A DNA stretch of 16,054 nucleotides from Pleurotus ostreatus/Saccharomyces cerevisiae fusant (GCA_024196135.1 JAMQCK010000772.1:1-16054); one strand, 5' to 3'; shown: positions 1 to 10,768, counted from the stretch's first letter. Notes: generated by a model not told the origin, from the letters alone. Translations and numbers: made by a program.

Positions 1-70
1 GTCCCGCGGCGGACGACCACTTGTTCTAACCTTCATGTTCGCTTCAACCTGACCAGCACTTTCTTATCGT
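1..70. repeat. Partial copy of the shared F-box 5' flank
   Basis: The first bases of the window align with the segment just upstream of the third F-box gene (about 3087-3155) and more weakly with the one upstream of the second gene. Shared strings include CCACTTGT and TCAACCTGACCAGCACTT versus TCAACATGTCCAGTACTT. At the second and third genes this flank directly follows a relic of the GT90 3' end, so another relic probably lies just left of the window. That last point is inference. Confidence 0.6.
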
Positions 71-93
71 CCCCTACTAGTGCTCTCAGCAAT

Positions 94-1015
94 ATGGAAG
101 ACGGAGCGACATCGACGACGCCCACGAATGTGGATTCTCGCGAGCCCCTAACTCTCACAGCAATCATGGACCTACCGCTCGATATCCTCTACGAGATATT
201 TAAACACATCCACCCCGCAGACCTTCTTCATCTCACCCAATCTAACAAGGCCCTCCGTCACACGCTTCTGCGCCGTGACGCCAGAAGCACCTGGGAATGC
301 TCGTTAAAGGCTGCATCCTATCCCATGATTCCTGCCTGCATCGACAACGGAATGAGTCTCCCTCAATATGCCAACTTGATCTATGGGAGCAACTGTTTTG
401 TGCGATGATCACTTCCCCGCGTCACTCTGGGACACTGACCGAAGTTCGGCGCTCCTCTAGGCCTGCGGCTCGACACTGGACGTCATCAGCTTTTTCGAGT
501 TCCTCGACAAGCGATGCGAGGGATGCGTACTCGAAAAGTACGTCCTTTTATAGTTGACCCTCATCAACTCGCACCGACGGTTCCCTCAATAGATATTGCA
601 TGCTCCTAGACTGGAAGTGGGGAAACTCTGCCCCGTTCGACCCCGAGACCGGGTATCCTGGCAGCATGGTACGCTGGGATATAGATTACGGCGGTATGCA
701 GCGATATGTTTCACTCAGGCGCACCTTAAGCTCACACCTACGCCAATCCGACGCAGACTGGGTAACTTACACTTACCTTGTCGATAAGGAAGCATTTGCG
801 AGGATAGACGCCGACTTGGCCGGCCTGTCAAAGGGAGACGCCGAGGACTTGCAAAAATACGTCGACGACATTAAGGCGAAGACTAAACGAGCCAGAGAGG
901 TGCTTTTACATGGCATGCTCGCTCGCCATAGATCCCATATAATGACCATCCATTTCAGTTTCAAGAGGCAATCCACGCCGTCCTGCGGTCCGAAGGCTAT
1001 ATACTCATGATGTAG
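94..1015 (+). CDS. F-box protein, tandem copy A (227 aa)
   Basis: Six exons: 94-399, 461-537, 593-693, 757-899, 959-1015, with an optional split noted below making the internal set 77/101/143 nt; that is five exons and four introns of 61, 55, 63 and 59 bp, all GT-AG. An F-box motif lies at about residues 23-60 (DLPLDILYEIFKHIHPADLL). F-box proteins usually recruit targets to SCF ubiquitin ligases; the target here is unknown. A CX2CX16CX2C segment spanning the exon 1/2 junction resembles a zinc ribbon. The tail is acidic and helical (about residues 165-210), ending at TAG 1013. The 63-bp intron 694-756 has no stop and is in frame; retaining it gives 248 aa. It is called an intron because copies B and C have a phase-1 intron at the same place that must be removed. 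The start is the first ATG and aligns with copy B's start. The N-terminal extension is shorter than in B and C. Confidence 0.82.
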
Positions 1016-1179
1016 GGCTATGTACCCTTGGCAAAGGCTCATTGTGTTGTAAATGCGGAGAAGCGAATCAAGGACCTTTGTTCTCGGCTTCTATGAGCAT
1101 CAATTAGTCTCGCAAACCTCGCAGCAGCGCGCTGGAGGGCATCCCTAACAAGCACTGCCAGTGCCCGCCAAAGTAGGCA
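1016..1179. other. Spacer after F-box copy A
   Basis: No convincing coding sequence. The stretch around 1110-1130 is weakly similar to the spacer after copy C (about 4390-4420), as expected if the two spacers descend from one ancestral unit. Confidence 0.4.
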
Positions 1180-1406
1180 TACACTATTAATACATCCTCT
1201 TCCACTTCTGATGTCCACAGAAATCCCAAATTATCCAAAGGAAGAGTCGCGATCCATCCGCTCTCAAATCGTGGCTACTTCTCGCTTCCTTTGTGCCCTC
1301 CGACGGCAATCTTCCGCCAAGGATCTTCAGGTTCACCCTCGTCGTTCTCGTCGCCGCGGAAGAAGGCGAGTGCGTCGCATAGGTCGGTCAAGTCTAATTG
1401 AACGTG
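1180..1406 (-). pseudogene. Relic 1 of the GT90 3' end
   Basis: On the minus strand, residues such as [20 protein letters not shown] match the penultimate exon of the intact GT90 gene ([20 protein letters not shown], about 5030-5095), followed by DPWRKIAVGGHKG against the intact [13 protein letters not shown]. Beyond this, 1180-1245 matches the intact gene's 3' flank at about 4655-4725 (CTATTAATACATCC versus CTATTGATATATCC). The intron and last coding exon between them (about 190 bp) are missing. The relic stops abruptly at about 1406, upstream of VQLD, where similarity to GT90 ends. No start, no upstream domain: a non-functional tail fragment carried with the F-box duplication. Confidence 0.75.
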
Positions 1407-1546
1407 TCGTGAGAATACCCTGGAGCCGCGTGGTTGGGGCGTGACAAACGCGTGGCCGCACCAAGGCCACTGACGGCTACTTACCCCTAACGTCTTTCGA
1501 AGTCTACAGCACTCCCTCGTCATCTTGTATCAGTGCTCTGCAGGGA
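1407..1546. repeat. Shared 5' flank of F-box copies (unit before B)
   Basis: This segment is homologous to 3031-3136 before copy C: both carry GCGTGACAA, then CGCGTGGCC, then CCACTGAC(A/G)GC and CTACTTA/CCACTTG in the same order and spacing. It probably holds the F-box promoter and 5' UTR; no core element is clear enough to name. Confidence 0.6.
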
Positions 1547-2693
1547 ATGAGAGACGGAGGGACGTTGACGACGCCCGCGAATGCGGACCCTCGCGAAGCG
1601 CAACTGTTCGACATTTCTTGGACAATCGACTTGAACACCATCCATGCAACAGAGACCGAGGGAGAAGCACCAAACTACGAGCGTAAAGAGATCGCTCCGC
1701 CCTCTTCAATGGAAGAAGAAAAGCGAACGGAGCAGGTCGCCGAGCCCATCACTCTCGCCGCGATCATTGACCTGCCGCTCGACATCCTCTACGAGATATT
1801 CAAACACGTTCACCCCGCAGATCTCCTGCATTTCACCCAAGCCAACAAAGCTCTCCGCTATACCCTTCTGTGCCCGGGCGCCAAGGGTGTCTGGGAGCAC
1901 TCATTCAGGACAGCGGACGATCCCAGGATCCCGCCCTGCCTCGACAACAAGTTGAGTCTGCCGCAATACGCCAACCTGATCTATGGCGAGGGCTGCTTCG
2001 TGCGTACAGTGAAGTCTCTACGTGTATCTTTGCGACGGCTCTGATGGGGGTCTGGCGTATGACATCTATAGGGTTGCGGCTCGACAAGTAACGTCCACGA
2101 TTTGTTCATGTTCCTCGACAAGCGCTGCCACGCGTGCATATTCAAGAAGTACGTTGTTCAGTCCTGTATGTCTTTGACCCTAGCGTTTAAGGCCTTTTCA
2201 ATCGCACAGGTATCACATCCTCTCGAACAGGGGAAGATTCCCCCCCTTCGACCTTGGGCACGGATACCCAGGCCGGATGGCGCGCTGGACGACCATCGCG
2301 AAGGGTGCGCCATGATGTTTTCGATCATGCGCCCTATGCTGACCGTGACCGCCGTTCTATTGCGCTTCCTCCAACCACTTGATCAGACCGCATATCCTTC
2401 ACACATATCGTCGACAACGAGGAATTCTCGAGGATAGAGACGGACATCACCGCCCTGAGTAGAGGACCCGTCGACAGATTGATGAAATATACCGATGACC
2501 TGATGGAGCAGGCTTGGCGAGCCAGAGAGGTGTGTTCAGTAGCGTGCTTGTTTCGTGTCGAAAGGGATGCTTGTCATCTTTCCTACAAGCATGGTTGCCT
2601 TTTTCCCATGGTGCGATCACTTTTGCTCACCGTTCATGACAGTTCCAAACGAGCATCTATACCATCCTGGGCATAGAAGGTTTGTGGTTGTAG
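1547..2693 (+). CDS. F-box protein, tandem copy B (272 aa)
   Basis: Exons 1547-1999, 2072-2148, 2210-2304, 2387-2529 and 2643-2693; introns of 72, 61, 82 and 113 bp, all GT-AG. Exons 2, 3 and 4 are 77, 95 and 143 nt, the same as in copy C. The F-box is at about residues 72-110 (DLPLDILYEIFKHVHPADLL) after an acidic N-terminal extension not present in copy A. The CX2CX16CX2C segment is intact (GCF-GCGS ... RCHAC). Read without intron 2305-2386 the gene seems broken by a TGA at 2313; removing it restores an open frame that aligns with A and C, so I treat the gene as intact. The last exon (FQTSIYTILGIEG...) is shorter than in C. Function beyond a presumed SCF adaptor role is unknown. Confidence 0.78.
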
Positions 2694-2885
2694 ATGCTGC
2701 AAGAAGTGCGTGCAGTATGCACTGCAGAGCTTATACTTACCTTATTGACAAGGAAGAGTCTGCGAGGATAGAGGACGGCTTGGCCGCATTGTCAAAGGAA
2801 GTCATTGTGTACTCAACTTCGAAGGGCGCCTTCGAGGGCTTGAGAAGCTACACTGGCGAAGATCAAACAAGCGAGAGAGGTGTGA
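2694..2885 (+). pseudogene. F-box gene 3' relic
   Basis: Starting just after the stop of copy B, this stretch repeats part of F-box exon 4: YTYLIDKEESARIEDGLAAL matches copy A's YTYLVDKEAFARIDADLAGL at both protein and DNA level. The match resumes after an insertion of about 25 bp (near 2811-2835) that breaks the frame, and ends in GCGAGAGAGGTGTG, equivalent to the exon 4/intron junction GCCAGAGAGGTGC of copy A. No F-box, CX2C segment or start remains. It is closer to copy A than to copy B, so it is not merely an echo of its neighbour. Confidence 0.75.
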
Positions 2886-2946
2886 TTGATGGAATGCCTA
2901 TTGTTTACCAAAGGGCGTGGCCCTCGACAGGGGGGATTTCAGAGAC

Positions 2947-3030
2947 AGAATATCATGTCCTTCCTCGCCGTTTTCGTCGCCGCGGCACAATGCAAGCAAA
3001 TCGTAGGTCGAAGAAGTTCAACCGGACGTG
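2947..3030 (-). pseudogene. Relic 2 of the GT90 3' end
   Basis: A shorter, more decayed copy of the same GT90 tail as at 1180-1406. CCTCGCCGTTTTCGTC at about 2963 is identical to the intact gene at about 5028, and the following GCCGCGGCACAATGCAAG aligns with the intact CCCCGCGGAAGAAGGCGAG. It ends at about 3030 at the same GT90 position where relic 1 ends, and runs into the same flank. Coding potential is lost. Confidence 0.65.
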
Positions 3031-3136
3031 ACGGAGTGACCGTGAGAAAGCCTCGTGGAATAAGCGTGACAACCGCGTGGCCACATGTCCGCGCCACTGA
3101 CAGCCACTTGTCCTCAGCCATCACGTCCATTTCAAC
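3031..3136. repeat. Shared 5' flank of F-box copies (unit before C)
   Basis: Homologous to 1407-1546 and to the first bases of the window (see there). Presumed promoter and 5' UTR of F-box copy C. Confidence 0.6.
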
Positions 3137-4273
3137 ATGTCCAGTACTTGCTCACCGTCTCCCACCGATGACTGTGAAGAGTTGAAGACAGAGGACACTA
3201 GTAAAGCGGGCTCTCGCGAAGTGCAGCAGGCAGATAGCTCACTGAAACCCGATTCGACCGCGGCGCAGTCAACAGCGAGCAAGGCGAACGGGCCAGATAA
3301 CGAGCAGAACAAGACCGCTCAGCATCGTTCACTCAAGGAAGAGAGACTACCTCAGGAGGCCACCGTATCCCAACCCTCCGCGCTCGCAGCGATCATGGAC
3401 TTGCCACTCGATATCCTCCACGAGATATTCAAACACGTCCATCCTGCGGTCCTTCTCGCTCTCAGTCGTGCAAACAAGGCTCTCCGATACACTCTCCTGC
3501 ACCGCGGCGCCAAAAGCACTTGGGAGCACTCAATCCAGGCAGCGACCTACCCCATGATACCTTCCTGCATCGACAACGGAATGAGTCTCCCGCAATACGT
3601 CAACTTGATTTATGGAAAGAATTGCTTTGTGCGATAACTATTCTCTGCGTCTGATTGTGGCACTGACTGCAGCTCGGCGCCCCTTCATAGTCCTGCGGCT
3701 CAACAAAAGGCGTGTCGAACTATTTCTTATTCCTCGACAAGCGGTGCCGCGACTGCATGGACAGCAAGTGCGTCATTCCATCCCCGAAACTCACCAGACC
3801 GCGACGTTTATGAACTCACCAATAGGTATCGCACGCTATTGGATTGGGGAATGTGTGGCCCGCCGGATTTCAAGACCAAGTATCCTGGCAGGACGTTGGA
3901 TTGGCAACGGGTTTTTAACGGTACCTATGCGATGATGTGTCATGCTCAGACGTACACTGATCCCGCCCAGACTGGATAGCTCTGGACAAACTTGTCGACG
4001 AGAAGGAGTTCGCAGAGATAGAGGCCAACTTGACCACGCTATCAAAGGGACCTGCCGAGGACATGAAGAAATACATAGACGAGGTGAAAGCGAGGACTCA
4101 ACAGGCCATGAATGTACGTTTGATAGCCGCAGTGCATCCTCCTTGTGTTTCTCAAGCGAACGCTGGCTCGCCACCGTCCATATGCGCCTACTGACTATTC
4201 ATCGCAGTTCGATGAGGCCATCCACGACGTCCTGGACGCAGAGTGGTCTTATAGATACATGCTGCACAAGTAG
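3137..4273 (+). CDS. F-box protein, tandem copy C (290 aa)
   Basis: Exons 3137-3628, 3691-3767, 3826-3920, 3971-4113 and 4208-4273; introns of 62, 58, 50 and 94 bp, all GT-AG. Residues 1-80 are a polar, Ser/Lys/Glu-rich, probably disordered extension. The F-box follows at about 86-122 (DLPLDILHEIFKHVHPAVLL). The CX2CX16CX2C segment (NCF-SCGS ... RCRDC) spans exons 1-2, and the C-terminal acidic helical part is in exon 4 (VDEKEFAEIEANLTTLSKGP). The ATG lies where copy A has CTG, so C starts further upstream than A and B. Intron 3921-3970 removes an apparent in-frame TAG. Copy C is the one next to the intact GT90 gene and has the longest product, so it may be nearest the ancestral unit (inference). 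Confidence 0.82.
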
Positions 4274-4773
4274 GGCACGCACCCACGGTGTACATGTATA
4301 GCTGTGAACCCATTTTGTAGAAGCCGTGATTCAAAGGTCAGATGCGGATTTTCGTGCCGGCGTCGTTATCTCGAGCGCGAGTCGATCAGGCTCGCAAATC
4401 GCCCAAGGCGGCGCGTCGGAAAATATCGCTTCAGGATTCCTATCAGTGCCCGGCCCGTTCACGAGTTCACGAGCAGACCGTCCGTCACTCTGTGTCGATT
4501 CGGAATCAAGTCCAACAGCCACTTCTGTCGCCTTACCTGGCCATTCCCCTCCCACATGCTACCAAGTCTCCCGCATGTAACCAAGTCTCCCGCATGGATA
4601 CACGAACATAAACCCAAAGGAGCGTCTCGATAATAGTCTGTCACCTATACTACACATACACTATTGATATATCCCCGTCCGATTCAGATGTCTACACAAA
4701 CTCCAAAATAATCCCAAGAAAGGGTGGCGCTCGCGCAGTGCGAGGCCAGTCGAATATATCACACAAAAACCCT
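4274..4773. other. Convergent 3' spacer between F-box C and GT90
   Basis: 500 bp between two converging stop codons. Short overlapping open frames on both strands have no recognisable domain and look like chance. About 4655-4735 is the GT90 3' flank that was copied into relic 1. A two-copy 19-bp direct repeat lies at 4561-4597. Confidence 0.5.
4561..4597. repeat. 19-bp direct repeat, two copies
   Basis: ACCAAGTCTCCCGCATG occurs at 4561 and again at 4580, separated by TA. The copies are identical over 17 bp, so this is a recent local duplication in the non-coding spacer. Confidence 0.85.
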
Positions 4774-6997
4774 CTACTCCGTCCCCGGCCCATGGTACGA
4801 CATCGCATCCCGGTCAACGGACATGAGGCGGTTGTACTCGAGCAGCGAACTGAGGGAGTACAGTTAGCATCATATACTTCATCCCTTCGACACCCGACAC
4901 CCCGCTCCGGAAACGTGACCCGCCACTCACCGAATAAAATACGCCTGCAAATCCTCCCTCCTCCAATACTTCTTGCTCCACTTCCTCCCCTCGACCGCAA
5001 TCTTTCTTGCCAGATCGTCGTGCCCGCCCTCGCCGTTTTCGTCCCCGCGGAAGAAGGCGAGCGCGTCGTAGAGGTCGGTGAAGTCGAGCTGGACGGGAAC
5101 GTAGTGCAGCCAGGGCTGGATGCGGTCGGTGAACCTGGGGGTGGGGTGTCAGTGGCGATGCACGATTAAGAGACACGGGAGGTAGGGCGAGGAGGAGGGA
5201 GGTACGCACCACTCAGGGTAGATAGTCGCCTTAAAAATGACCGAGTTGGAAGTCAACAAGCGCTTGAAGCGTCCGCTCCACGCATTGCCGTCGATCTACA
5301 CAGCCCATCAGCCAAACATCACCTGTACGCGCCGAACCCCACTCACATCCATGATATATTTGTAGTTCGCCGCTTCCTGGATGCTCTGGTAGTCGGCGAA
5401 CTCATACGTGTCCTCGATAATATCGCAAATCTCCGGGCTACACGCATGCGCATTGCCAGCAAAGGCGACGTCCATCATCTCCCAGTTGACCGGTCCCGAA
5501 TCGTGCAGCTGCGGCGGGCCGACGCGCTGGTCGCGCTTCGGCGCGGGGTTGAGGATCGGCAGCGTCGTGGACATGTTGTTCGTGAGGGCGACCATCCGGA
5601 GGCGGTGCGACTTGTCCCAGCGGACCTTCGGGTGATTGTACATGCCCGTCGTCGACCCGCGCCACAGGAGCCGGTTGTCCGTCTTCTCCTCCCACTCGGG
5701 CTCGCCCTCGATGTCCTCGACCCAGCCGTACGGCGCGGGCATGCGCACGTCGTGGTGGATGGTCGTGGACGCGTAGGTGTACTGGACGATCATGGCGTCG
5801 CGCGGGTTGGGGCCGGCGAAGTGAGAGACGAACTGGCCGTGCTCGTGGAAGAGGTGCGTGTGCTGGCACGGGTCCATGCTCTTGACGTGGTCGTAGATGA
5901 ATGACTTGCCTTCGCGAGCCGGTGGGTCTTCCATGGGTTTGATGGCGTAGCGCCCACCGAAAGATGACGGGTGGCAGGCCGCTGTCCAGCCGATGCCGGG
6001 TCTCATGGTCGGAAGGTTCGCCTTCTTGAGATCTAAAGGACGGCTGAGTCAATCGAACGATGGACCAAAACGATGTCGTCACGTACAAGACTTCCGCCAG
6101 GCAGCGTCCAGGAGCTTCTGCTTGTAGAGATAGTCGGTGAGGCGAGAGGGACCGTCGTGCGGGGAGACCATGATGGAGAAGTTCTCTGGAAGCCATTCCT
6201 CAACCTCGCCAAGCAGCTTCAGGATGGTGAAGGAACCGGAGATGAGATGCTGATGATCGTCGGAGAAGGAGGTGCGGGTGACGGCGACGTGACCGTCCTC
6301 ATCACGCCCAATGAGGTACCAGTCCTGCTGAGTGGCATTCTGCTGCTCATCCTGGAGAGCAATGAGATCAGGAGGATAGATGCCCCAAAGGTGCTCGAAG
6401 TCGTGGTAAATCTGGTCATACTCGTCCGGCAGCTGCACGTTGTTCTGCTGCACGAACTTCCACCTGCGGGAGGTCAGCTACAGGTAAGCAAGAGCGAGTA
6501 TATGCGCACCAGACGTCAAAGTCCTTTGGCGGGTTGCGTCGATATCGTCTGCGGTACTCGCGCACAGCTTCCTCGAGCGTACGGCTGGCTTTGGCGACCT
6601 TCTTCTTCCATTGCGCCTCAGCTCGGTCCATAAGCTCGTAGATGGGATGTGGGCCTTTGGTGTTGACCTCTAGAAGACCGTTTTGGTGATACTTGTGCTG
6701 ACCAGTGGCCGCTAGGCCGCCGCGAGCATCCGCGAGGCGTGGCTTCTGCTTCTGCCTCTGCCGCCTAGGAGCACCAGTAGACGCTGGTCGACGGGCAATC
6801 TGGGAGATAATCTGGAGTGTGGACATGGACGCCTCGCGCAGCTTCGCGGGCACGACGCTCGTCTTCAACTGACTGCCGCCTTGGGACCACACGGTGAGCG
6901 AGACGACGACATAGACGCTGGCGACGAGGAGGATGGATCTAAAGAGTGGGCGAGTTTTCGGCTGGGATAGGATGTGCTGGAAGCGGATGGGCTTCAT
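4774..6997 (-). CDS. GT90 family glycosyltransferase, CAP10-like (638 aa)
   Basis: Six exons on the minus strand: 6997-6510, 6463-6087, 6032-5347, 5295-5210, 5134-4931 and 4849-4774; introns of 46, 54, 51, 75 and 81 bp with matching phases. Residues about 17-37 form one hydrophobic segment ([16 protein letters not shown]) after a basic start, so this is predicted to be a type II Golgi membrane protein. The family-typical catalytic region follows: FDVWWKF at about 160, PSSFGGRY and the [10 protein letters not shown] motif at about 412, then [20 protein letters not shown] at about 512 and the following SNS...PEW. These match the GT90 family (fungal CAP10/CAP64-type xylosyltransferases and animal POGLUTs), which transfer a sugar from a UDP-sugar; the acceptor here is unknown. 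Length is normal for fungal members. No broken motif is seen. The start ATG is the first in frame and directly precedes the basic/membrane segment. Confidence 0.9.
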
Positions 6998-7379
6998 GGT
7001 GTGTGGTGGTCGGAAGCAAGCCTGGCGAGCGCGCCCCGCGATTTTCCGCAGGTGAGACTGGTGTGTCCGGGAAAGCCACCGTGACGTCGAGCGTCCTCTT
7101 CCGCGAGCTTATCCGACCCCTAGTGAAACATCGCGACCGAGGACGCGGCGATCCACCACGACGAGGGCAGTTAGGTAACAGTGCATCCTCGTCCCAAGAA
7201 CGGGAGAAGGGCACCCTAATCAGCAAGAAGCACCGGCGTTCATTTCAGAGTTGCGAAGTTCGGCGCTGTCACCGTTCAACGGACGCTTTGGCGCTGTGGG
7301 CGGCATCATTTCACGGTCACGCTGCTGGACCCACACCGTTGCTGACAAAGAGTTGGGATTCCGATGCCGACACACCTCG
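6998..7379. other. GT90 upstream region / TrpRS 3' flank
   Basis: 382 bp between the stop of the tRNA synthetase and the GT90 start, both on the minus strand. Open frames crossing it are GC-rich, R/S/P-rich and without domain signal. It must hold the GT90 promoter, but no clear TATA or CCAAT element is visible. Confidence 0.5.
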
Positions 7380-8895
<1,516 letters not shown>

Positions 8896-9212
8896 GAGGT
8901 GTGCGGTCAGAGTAAAACGATCACGTGGGTGTCCGGCGACCGCCGGCTTCAGTCGCAAGCGGCAGATGCCGAGCGCTGTTAGACTTTGTGGTCGACTTTA
9001 CTGAAGAGCTTCTCACAAGTCATAGGAAGGAACGCTTCATATGTTACACAAGGTACATAGATATATTCAACGATGACATCCTCGACGTTCTCCGCACCAT
9101 AGCGCTCGAAGTCTTTTCATCTGCTCGACCCCGCCGCACTCCTTCTGTCAAATGACTGCGCGAGCACGATGCCATTGTACGTCTCTTTCTGGGTCTAACC
9201 TCCGCGGGACAC
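8896..9212. other. TrpRS upstream region with possible decayed coding pieces
   Basis: 317 bp between the TrpRS start and the end of the SDR region. It must hold the TrpRS promoter. On the minus strand one frame (9191-8979) is open apart from a TGA at 9119-9117: its first part reads TYNGIVLAQSFDR, similar to SDR C-terminal ends (Y-V-N-G-x-x-L-x-x-D-G-G), and its second part is an acidic/aromatic stretch of about 45 codons to a stop at 8979. It may be a remnant of the SDR 3' end; not called as a gene. Confidence 0.35.
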
Positions 9213-10083
9213 CTAGATTATCATGGCATGCAAAGCGCTTGAGCGCTGCTCGCAGGCTAACGAGAGCGCCGCCCGAGCGGCGTTGTCCTCTGCACTAGTG
9301 CGAGATGCATCCGGGTCTTCCAGATTTTCTGCATCGATATAAGCGCCGCTCGGCGAGCAACGTACGCGGAGAACACACACCATCCGTCGCCGGCAACGAC
9401 CTGGTCACAATCCTCAAATTGCGCCCGCCCGCCATCTGGCGCCTCATCTCCAGCGCCACGAGCGTCGTCAGATGCACGGAGACCGCCTTGGACGGCGTAC
9501 ATCCGAGGCGACATAGTGCGCTGCCCTCGTCAGCTTCGGAGGGCGGGTAGTTGATGACGATGGCGGTGTTCCCTGCGGAGAGGAGGGGCATGAAGGCTGC
9601 GGTGGTAGCGAAGTGACTGGCGGCGAGGCCGTGGGAGAGGAGGGAGATGCAGGCGTAGAGGGATACGAGGTCGTGGACGTCGTCCTGCGGTCCCTGAGCG
9701 GTCATGCTCTCTTTCAGTGGGGTCATGCTAAGGGTATTTGGGAACGGTTTAGCGGCCTTTCCGTCGCTGGTAGCGCCACCTATGTTGACTAGCACGTCGA
9801 TGGATTCCTCCCGCTCGCTGACGAGCTCGACGAGCTGGGCAACGGATTCGGAGTGTAGGTGGATTATCTCGCCCTTCAGATGTGCGTACTGAGATGCTGA
9901 ACCTTGCGCTGGTGAATGAAAAACATCGCAGCGGCAGCCTGCGATGTAGACGCGAGCGCCGTTGTCCGCGAATGCCTTCGCGATTGCGAGGCCGATGCTG
10001 GTATTGCCGCCGGTGACGACGCAGGTCCAACCCTCTATGTTGAAGTCGTCCTGTCGAGTTGCGTGTGTGCTGAGTGTGGTCAT
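9213..10083 (-). CDS. Divergent short-chain dehydrogenase/reductase, possibly decaying
   Basis: A single open frame runs from ATG 10083 to a stop at 9295 (262 aa). The N-terminal Rossmann motif is recognisable: VTGGNTSIGLAIAKAFADNG at residues 23-42, equivalent to TGxxxGIG, then DVLVNIGGA (96-104) where the family has NNAG, and PSKAVSVHL around residue 198. The catalytic YxxxK reads CTPSK, so Tyr is replaced by Cys195 while Lys199 is kept; the Ser is also not in its usual context. The last about 45 residues do not look like an SDR. Removing a putative 52-bp GT-AG intron (9349-9400) shifts to a frame reading GAYIDAENLEDPDASRTS, ending at 9213 with 272 aa; the donor is weak (GTCGTT). The SDR class is clear; the substrate is unknown, and normal catalysis is doubtful. 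It could be a pseudogene in early decay. Confidence 0.65.
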
Positions 10084-10768
10084 TCAGGCGGTTGTGGCTT
10101 CGACGACGGTCGAGACCGGAAGGTTGACCATATCCAAGACATTGTCTGGCTGAAGTACGACCGCCAGCCTGCATTATGAGCACAGACCTGATGACGTGGG
10201 TGCGTCACCAAGATCGAGACGGGGTAGCATGAAGAAGACCTATTAGTATGAGGGCAGGCGGGGGCACTGCAAAAGAAGTGAGAATGCAGGGTTTGGCGAG
10301 GGGCTTACACGATATCCAATCGGGTTCTGAGGGGATGACAGCATGAGCGACGCATCGTGACTGGTCGGCGTCGTGGCGCAGGGGTGATTTGCAGCAGCCG
10401 TACGGGGAAGTTTACAGGTCCTGCGCGCTTGGATACTCGGCGCTCACTTTTCTCGGTGCGTTTAGCAAGTCGGTCCCCTTGACTCACAACGTATACCGAG
10501 ACTTAGAGGCGCGTAGCGGTTCGTATGGACAAGTATAGAACTCTGCAGAAGTGCTTGAGAGGATGCAGCTGGTTGGTGAACGCTTTCAAGTAGTCTGGGA
10601 ATCGTTATTCCCTCCGAGGGCGCAGGGGATACGGAGAGTCAAATGCGAGGAGAAGGTCTTTAAATATGCAAGCTCTGCATGTTTGAAGTGATTTCTAGCA
10701 CGGTGTCCACTGTGCACCGTTCAGCGAAGATGGAAGTAGGGGACAAGCCGTGAACGCGGTCAGCTGAC
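10084..10768. other. Divergent intergenic region, SDR / NTH1
   Basis: 685 bp between two divergent starts, so promoters for both genes should be here. Only short GC-biased frames occur, none with a domain. An A/T-rich patch TTTAAATATG at about 10659 is the nearest thing to a core promoter element before the NTH1 gene, about 110 bp upstream of its first ATG; this is suggestive only. Confidence 0.5.

Noticed and set aside
2210..2437. Copy B as a pseudogene because of the TGA at 2313 and a frame change
   Set aside because: A GT-AG intron 2305-2386 in the same phase and place as in copies A and C restores the frame and a 143-nt exon identical in length to the paralogues.
3942..4301. Separate + strand open frame of 119 codons inside copy C
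   Set aside because: It reads exon 4 of the F-box gene in a wrong frame and crosses two introns; the product has no domain-like character.
5446..5904. Plus-strand frame of 152 codons antisense to GT90
   Set aside because: V/R-rich antisense shadow, no start context, no domain.
5438..6196. Long minus-strand frame of 252 codons overlapping GT90
   Set aside because: It is an R/A/P/H-rich shadow frame of the GT90 exons caused by GC-rich third positions; the GT90 frame carries all the family motifs.
6073..6633. Plus-strand frame of 186 codons antisense to GT90 exons 1-2
   Set aside because: Antisense shadow that crosses a GT90 intron; no recognisable protein.
8925..9155. Plus-strand frame of 76 codons upstream of TrpRS
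   Set aside because: Plausible composition but no family resemblance and it overlaps the opposite-strand SDR-like remnant; not enough support.
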